A stretch of 19,180 nt of DNA, taken from Tardiphaga sp. (lineage in GTDB: Bacteria > Pseudomonadota > Alphaproteobacteria > Rhizobiales > Xanthobacteraceae). Position 1 is the first letter of the stretch. Each line of letters opens with the position of its first letter. The position numbers and the translations under genes were made by a program. The stretch covers positions 1 through 19,180 of the forward strand of contig JAQGJF010001016.1 in the NCBI GenBank assembly GCA_028290765.1. Direction: 5' to 3'. Shown piece after piece: positions 15,991-19,180 of this stretch. Under the pieces are notes generated by a model that saw nothing but the letters and a program-made list of their open reading frames with translations, was not told the origin of the DNA and did no database searches.

Positions 15991-16962
15991 CTATCCCCCC
16001 GGCGCGCCCTGCGTGTTGACATACAGCGCATAGATCGACTGGCTCGACGCCATGAACAGCCGGTTGCGCTTCAGCCCGCCGAAGCAAAGGTTGGCGCAGC
16101 GTTCGGGCAGCGCGATGCGGCCGATCAACACGCCATCGGGCGCATAGACGACGACGCCGTCCAGTTCCGGATCGCCCATGCCCCAGCCGCACCATAGATT
16201 GCCGTCGATGTCGCAGCGCATGCCGTCGGGAGTGCCGGGACCAGCGTCGATGAAGATGCGCTTGTTGGTGATCTTGTCGCCGTTTCCGGCCACGTCGTAA
16301 GCCAGGATTTTCCGCGTCGGCACGCCGCGCGATTCCACGACATAGAGAATTTTCTCGTCCGGCGAGAAGCAGAGACCGTTGGGCCCGAATACGTCGTCGG
16401 CCACAATGGTCGCCGCGCCGGTCTTGCCATCGATCCGGTAGACATTCTGGCTGATCTCGGATTCCGCCTTGTAGCCTTCGTAGTCACCAAGAATGCCGAA
16501 CACCGGGTCGGTGAACCAGATCGAACCGTCGGATTTCACCACCACGTCATTCGGTGAATTCAGCCGCTTGCCTTCAAAGCTGTCCATCAGCACCGTGATC
16601 GAGCCGTCATGTTCGGTGCGGGTGACGCGGCGGCCGCCGTGCTCGCAGCCGACGAGGCGGCCTTGGCGGTCCCTGGTGTGGCCGTTGGCGAAATTCGACG
16701 GTTTGCGGAAAATGCTCACCGCGCCGGTTTCTTCTTCCCATTTGAGAATGCGGTTGTTGGGAATGTCGCTGCACAACAGATAGCGGCCGTCGCCGAACCA
16801 GACCGGGCCCTCGGCCCAGCGCAGCCCGGTGGCCAGCCGCTCCACCGCCGACAGTTTCAGCCAGTATTTTTCGAAGCGGGGGTCGATGGCGTGGATGCAG
16901 GGATCGGGATAGCGCGTCGCCGGCCGCCAGCCCTCGGACGAAGCGATGGAGTGATCTGACAT
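15991..16962 (-). CDS. SMP-30/gluconolactonase/LRE family lactonase
   Basis: A six-bladed propeller lactonase of 323 residues. Metal-site residues fit the family: Glu51 in LRWAEGPVW, Asn138 in NSPNDVV, Asn195 in FGPNGLCF and Asp246 in GTPDGMRCD. Such enzymes open sugar lactones (glucono-, galactaro-, glucaro- or pentonolactones) to the acid. The gene is divergent from a uronate-dehydrogenase-like gene whose product would be an aldarolactone, so hydrolysis of that lactone is a sensible role (inference). The ribosome site GGGGA stands 7 bases before ATG 16962. No signal peptide is seen, so it is probably cytoplasmic. Confidence 0.88.
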   Translation of the reverse strand: MSDHSIASSEGWRPATRYPDPCIHAIDPRFEKYWLKLSAVERLATGLRWAEGPVWFGDGRYLLCSDIPNNRILKWEEETGAVSIFRKPSNFANGHTRDRQGRLVGCEHGGRRVTRTEHDGSITVLMDSFEGKRLNSPNDVVVKSDGSIWFTDPVFGILGDYEGYKAESEISQNVYRIDGKTGAATIVADDVFGPNGLCFSPDEKILYVVESRGVPTRKILAYDVAGNGDKITNKRIFIDAGPGTPDGMRCDIDGNLWCGWGMGDPELDGVVVYAPDGVLIGRIALPERCANLCFGGLKRNRLFMASSQSIYALYVNTQGAPGG

Positions 16963-16983
16963 GGCGCGTTCCCCGTTGTTGCG

Positions 16984-17045
16984 GCTTCAGGTTTTTTCGC
17001 TTGCTATCATTCCCGACCGGTGACAGCAAGTGAACCGCCTGAAGC
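16984..17045. promoter_or_regulatory. Nested inverted repeats in the lactonase/udh intergenic region
   Basis: The inner pair is CTTGCTATCA (17000-17009) and TGACAGCAAG (17021-17030), 9 of 10 complementary with an 11-base spacer. The outer pair is GCTTCAGG (16984-16991) and CCTGAAGC (17038-17045), perfect. Both pairs share practically the same centre (17014-17015). The 134-base divergent region therefore has a two-fold symmetric core, which could be a dimeric repressor site acting on both genes. The GntR regulator at 18039 is a candidate binder (inference). Confidence 0.5.
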
Positions 17046-17079
17046 GGGGCGGTAGCTGCCGCGCCAAGCTCGGTTCACT
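17029..17079. promoter_or_regulatory. Second inverted repeat upstream of udh
   Basis: AGTGAACCG (17029-17037) and CGGTTCACT (17071-17079) are perfect 9-base inverted repeats. The GC-rich stretch between them also contains the near-palindrome CGGTAGCTGCCG. The left arm overlaps the right arms of the preceding element, so in RNA the two structures would exclude each other. The right arm ends 17 bases before the udh start codon, next to its ribosome site. Confidence 0.45.
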
Positions 17080-17096
17080 GAAACGATGAGGTTTAA

Positions 17097-17915
17097 ATGT
17101 CACGCATTCTCCTGACGGGCGCTTCGGGCGGAGTCGGCACAAGGTTGCGGCAGTTGCTGCCGCCGATCTATCCGGACCTGTTGCTGTCCGACCTGAAGGC
17201 TCCGGCCGATCTGGGCAAAAACGAGAAATTCCTGGCCGCCGACCTCGCCGACATGGCGCAGGTCGAAGCCATCTGCGAGGGGGTCGACGGCATCATTCAC
17301 CTCGGCGGCTTCTCGGTCGAAGGTCCATGGGACAATATCCTGCAGTCCAATATCATCGGCTGCTACAATCTGTTCGAGGCTGCCTACAAGAAGGGCGTCA
17401 AGCGCGTGGTCTTCGCCTCGTCGAACCATGCGGTGGGGTTCTATCCGCGCCACACCAGGATCAATACCGATGTGACGGTGCGGCCCGACAGCCGCTATGG
17501 CGTCAGCAAGGCGTTCGGCGAAGCCATAGGCTCCCTCTATGCCGACAAATACGGCCTCAAGGTCACCTGCATCCGGATCGGCAATTTCGGCGATGAACCG
17601 CTGGATCACCGGCGGATGTCGATCTGGCTCAAGCCCGAGGACCTGGTGCAGCTCTGCCGCATCGGTCTCGATCACCCCGACATTCATTTCGAGGTGATTT
17701 ACGGTGCGTCGTACAACGAGCGGGCCTGGTGGGACAATTCGCGGGCCTATGAACTGGGCTATCGCCCGACCGGCCGCTCCGAGGATTTTCGCGAGCACGC
17801 CATGGCCGAGCAGGCCAAGCTCAAGCCGGATCCGGTCGGCGATTTCTACCAGGGCGGCGCCTTCTGCAGCATCGAGTTCGCCGGCGATGCCGGCAAGGTG
17901 TGGAAGCCGAAGTAA
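17097..17915 (+). CDS. udh: NAD-dependent epimerase/dehydratase family protein, probable uronate dehydrogenase
   Basis: A 272-residue short-chain (extended SDR) protein close to uronate dehydrogenase, which oxidises D-glucuronate or D-galacturonate to the aldaro-1,5-lactone with NAD. It has TGASGGVG (7-14) for the nucleotide, the Udh-like HLGGFSVEGPWDNILQSNII (68-87), the FASSNHAVGFY segment (~106-116), and the catalytic pair Tyr134/Lys138 in YGVSK. The position and spacing match characterised Udh proteins (~265 residues) as I remember them. A GATGAGG ribosome site precedes ATG 17097. Its divergent neighbour, an SMP-30 lactonase, would act on the lactone product. Activity on another sugar is possible. 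Confidence 0.8.
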   Translation: MSRILLTGASGGVGTRLRQLLPPIYPDLLLSDLKAPADLGKNEKFLAADLADMAQVEAICEGVDGIIHLGGFSVEGPWDNILQSNIIGCYNLFEAAYKKGVKRVVFASSNHAVGFYPRHTRINTDVTVRPDSRYGVSKAFGEAIGSLYADKYGLKVTCIRIGNFGDEPLDHRRMSIWLKPEDLVQLCRIGLDHPDIHFEVIYGASYNERAWWDNSRAYELGYRPTGRSEDFREHAMAEQAKLKPDPVGDFYQGGAFCSIEFAGDAGKVWKPK

Positions 17916-17934
17916 CTTTTGTCATTCCGGGATA

Positions 17935-17964
17935 CGCCTCGGTCGGCGAGAGCCGACTGAGGTG
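17935..17964. terminator. Strong hairpin with GAGA tetraloop downstream of udh
   Basis: CCTCGGTCGGC (17937-17947) pairs fully with GCCGACTGAGG (17952-17962), counting one G-U pair, around the GNRA-type loop GAGA. Two more pairs extend it to 17935-17964. It starts 20 bases after the udh stop. There is no following U-run, so it may be a rho-assisted end or a transcript-stabilising structure. Confidence 0.5.
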
Positions 17965-17971
17965 CAGGCCC

Positions 17972-18042
17972 GTAGTCCGCATGACCGTAGCGACATGCGG
18001 GAAAGCAGCGAACCCGGATATCGCTCCGCTCATCCGGGCTAC
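17972..18042. repeat. Imperfect inverted repeat (REP-like palindrome)
   Basis: The 30-base left arm (17972-18001) starts GTAGTCCGCATGACCG. The right arm (18013-18042) ends CTCATCCGGGCTAC. They are complementary at roughly three quarters of positions, with an 11-base spacer. The right arm touches the last codons of the convergent gntR gene. I recall CCCGGAT...ATCCGGG elements as frequent between genes in Bradyrhizobium-like genomes (recollection, not searched). Confidence 0.6.
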
Positions 18043-18722
18043 GAGTCCGAAATCCGCCCCAGATAATCCGCCTTGCTGTATTGCATATGCTCGACGCAGA
18101 GCTGCGCCAGCGCCCAGTTATCGCGGCCCTGCAGCAATTCGATCATGATCTCGTGCTGGCGGCGCGACAGTTCCAGTCCTTCGCGGTCGGCGAGGTTCTT
18201 GGCGCGCATCGGCAGCGTCAGGTTCATGTAATCCTGCAACGAACGCACCAGATAGGGATTGCCGCAGGCGGAAAACAGCGCGACGTGGAAGGCGTCGTTG
18301 GCTTCATGGATGCCGCGCAGGTCCTGCACGTCGGCCTTGATGCAATATTGCGCCTGCAATGCCTTGAGCTGTTCGATCAGGGTCTTGGGCGCGGGCAGGG
18401 CGATCATCAAAGCCGCTTGTCGCGTCAGCATTTCGCGGACGTCGTAGATCTGGCGAACCTCCTCGCCGGAATAGAACCGCACCGTGGCGCCGATGTTCTT
18501 TTCGCGCAGCACGATGCCCTGGCGTTCGAGCTGGAACAGCGCCTGGCGAACGAAATGCCGGCTGACGTCGTAGCGGGCCATCAGCGTGTCTTCGACCAGC
18601 CGCGAACCCGGCGCGAAGCGACCGAAGATGATGTCCTCTTCCAGCCGCCGGATCACTTCGGCCTGTTCTTCCTCGCGCGATAGCGCGGGAGCTTCCTGCG
18701 ATGGCAGCGAGGTCGATGTCAT
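18039..18722 (-). CDS. GntR family transcriptional regulator, FCD subfamily
   Basis: A 227-residue protein with an N-terminal winged helix-turn-helix (residues ~20-85; MARYDVSRHFVRQALFQLE) and a C-terminal FCD domain (~90-215). Asp143, His146, His190 and His212 fit the metal-binding set of this subfamily. Its start overlaps the stop of the Gfo/Idh/MocA gene (ATGA), so the two are one operon. It lies near the udh and lactonase genes and is the best local candidate to control them, with a sugar acid as effector (inference). Confidence 0.9.
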   Translation of the reverse strand: MTSTSLPSQEAPALSREEEQAEVIRRLEEDIIFGRFAPGSRLVEDTLMARYDVSRHFVRQALFQLERQGIVLREKNIGATVRFYSGEEVRQIYDVREMLTRQAALMIALPAPKTLIEQLKALQAQYCIKADVQDLRGIHEANDAFHVALFSACGNPYLVRSLQDYMNLTLPMRAKNLADREGLELSRRQHEIMIELLQGRDNWALAQLCVEHMQYSKADYLGRISDS

Positions 18723-19180
18723 TGGTTGTCTTCCCAGCCGGAGAGCCGGTAGCAGTCCTCGACCAGTTTCAGCGTCTCAAGATTGTCGGCGGGCGCGGTC
18801 CCGAACGGCGTACCGTCGCGCAAAGCGTGGACGAAATGCGCGATGGTCCTGTTGTAGGAGCCTTGATACTCGACCGCGAGGTCGTAACGCTGCTCGCCCG
18901 GATTGTCGCCGGAACAAGTCAGCAGCGGACCATCGAGCCGGATCGAGCCCTTGTCGCCGAGCACGTCGAGCCGGTCAATCTGCACCGCCGGAAATCCATT
19001 CGCGGCAAAACTCGCAAACACCGTGACATTGGCGCCACCTTGCGCCTTGAGCTGGATCACCGCGCTGTCTTCGCCGGCGAGGTCGGCGCAACTGCGGCTC
19101 AATCCCGCCGCCGTCACCTGCAACGGACCCAGCAGCATGCGCAGCGTATCGAGATGATGGATCAGCACCTCGGCAACCAG
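18719..19180 (-). CDS. Gfo/Idh/MocA family oxidoreductase, C-terminal part (runs off the window)
   Basis: The frame is open to the window edge and begins upstream of it, so only the last ~153 codons are seen. The segment LIHHLDTLRMLLGP is the family's 'H..D..r.l.G' region just after the active-site lysine/histidine area. The rest is the beta-sheet substrate domain, ending with the helix ALRDGTPFGTAPADNLETLK typical of these NAD(P)-dependent sugar dehydrogenases (inositol, glucose-fructose, galactose types). The Rossmann domain is outside the window. Co-operonic with the GntR regulator, it probably acts on a sugar or sugar acid in the same pathway as udh (inference). Confidence 0.85.
   Translation of the reverse strand: MVAEVLIHHLDTLRMLLGPLQVTAAGLSRSCADLAGEDSAVIQLKAQGGANVTVFASFAANGFPAVQIDRLDVLGDKGSIRLDGPLLTCSGDNPGEQRYDLAVEYQGSYNRTIAHFVHALRDGTPFGTAPADNLETLKLVEDCYRLSGWEDNQ

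Noticed and set aside
16991..16997. T-run near 16992 as part of an intrinsic terminator
   Set aside because: It lies between the arms of the nested repeat in a divergent promoter region, not after a hairpin at a gene end.

Overview
The window reads as a catabolic island of a high-GC alphaproteobacterium. Bradyrhizobium or a close relative (Nitrobacteraceae) is my best guess. The reasons are the GC-rich codon use, the dispersed palindromes of a style I associate with that group (near 5-86, 5294-5322 and 17972-18042), and the gene families present: many FCD-type GntR regulators, a branched-chain-type ABC importer, a CoxLMS-type molybdenum hydroxylase and a uronate dehydrogenase. I see no tRNA, rRNA, CRISPR array, insertion sequence or phage gene.

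Left part (about 1-4370, minus strand): a LigB-LigA fused extradiol ring-cleavage dioxygenase is followed by the front two thirds of an aldehyde dehydrogenase. That gene is broken off and joined directly to the last ~70 codons of an SMP-30/gluconolactonase-type gene, the scar of a deletion. Further downstream lies a solitary family-5 (peptide/nickel type) ABC binding protein without permeases. A divergent AraC/cupin regulator (4504-5289) probably controls the dioxygenase.

Central part (about 5380-15927): an aspartate-dehydrogenase-like gene and an FCD GntR regulator run leftward. From a short intergenic region with a clear GntR-like palindrome, a compact rightward operon starts: molybdopterin large subunit, FAD subunit, 2Fe-2S subunit and CoxG-like protein, each overlapping the next by 4 bases. 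A complete LivK-LivH-LivM-LivG-LivF-type importer follows. The natural reading is uptake plus hydroxylation of one substrate, possibly an aromatic or N-heterocyclic acid. The substrate cannot be told from sequence. The large subunit lacks the Cys loop of CO dehydrogenase, so this is not a CO oxidiser.

Right part (about 15991-19180): an SMP-30 family lactonase and a uronate-dehydrogenase-like gene diverge from a 134-base region rich in inverted repeats. A second FCD GntR regulator and the 3' part of a Gfo/Idh/MocA oxidoreductase follow. This looks like oxidative sugar-acid (uronate) metabolism.

The most noteworthy items are the aldehyde dehydrogenase/SMP-30 deletion junction, the Mo-hydroxylase plus importer plus aspartate-dehydrogenase unit of unknown substrate, and the overlapping, mutually exclusive inverted repeats in the lactonase/udh intergenic region. 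I did not find a clearly new type of biological system. The remainder is recognisable metabolic gene content.
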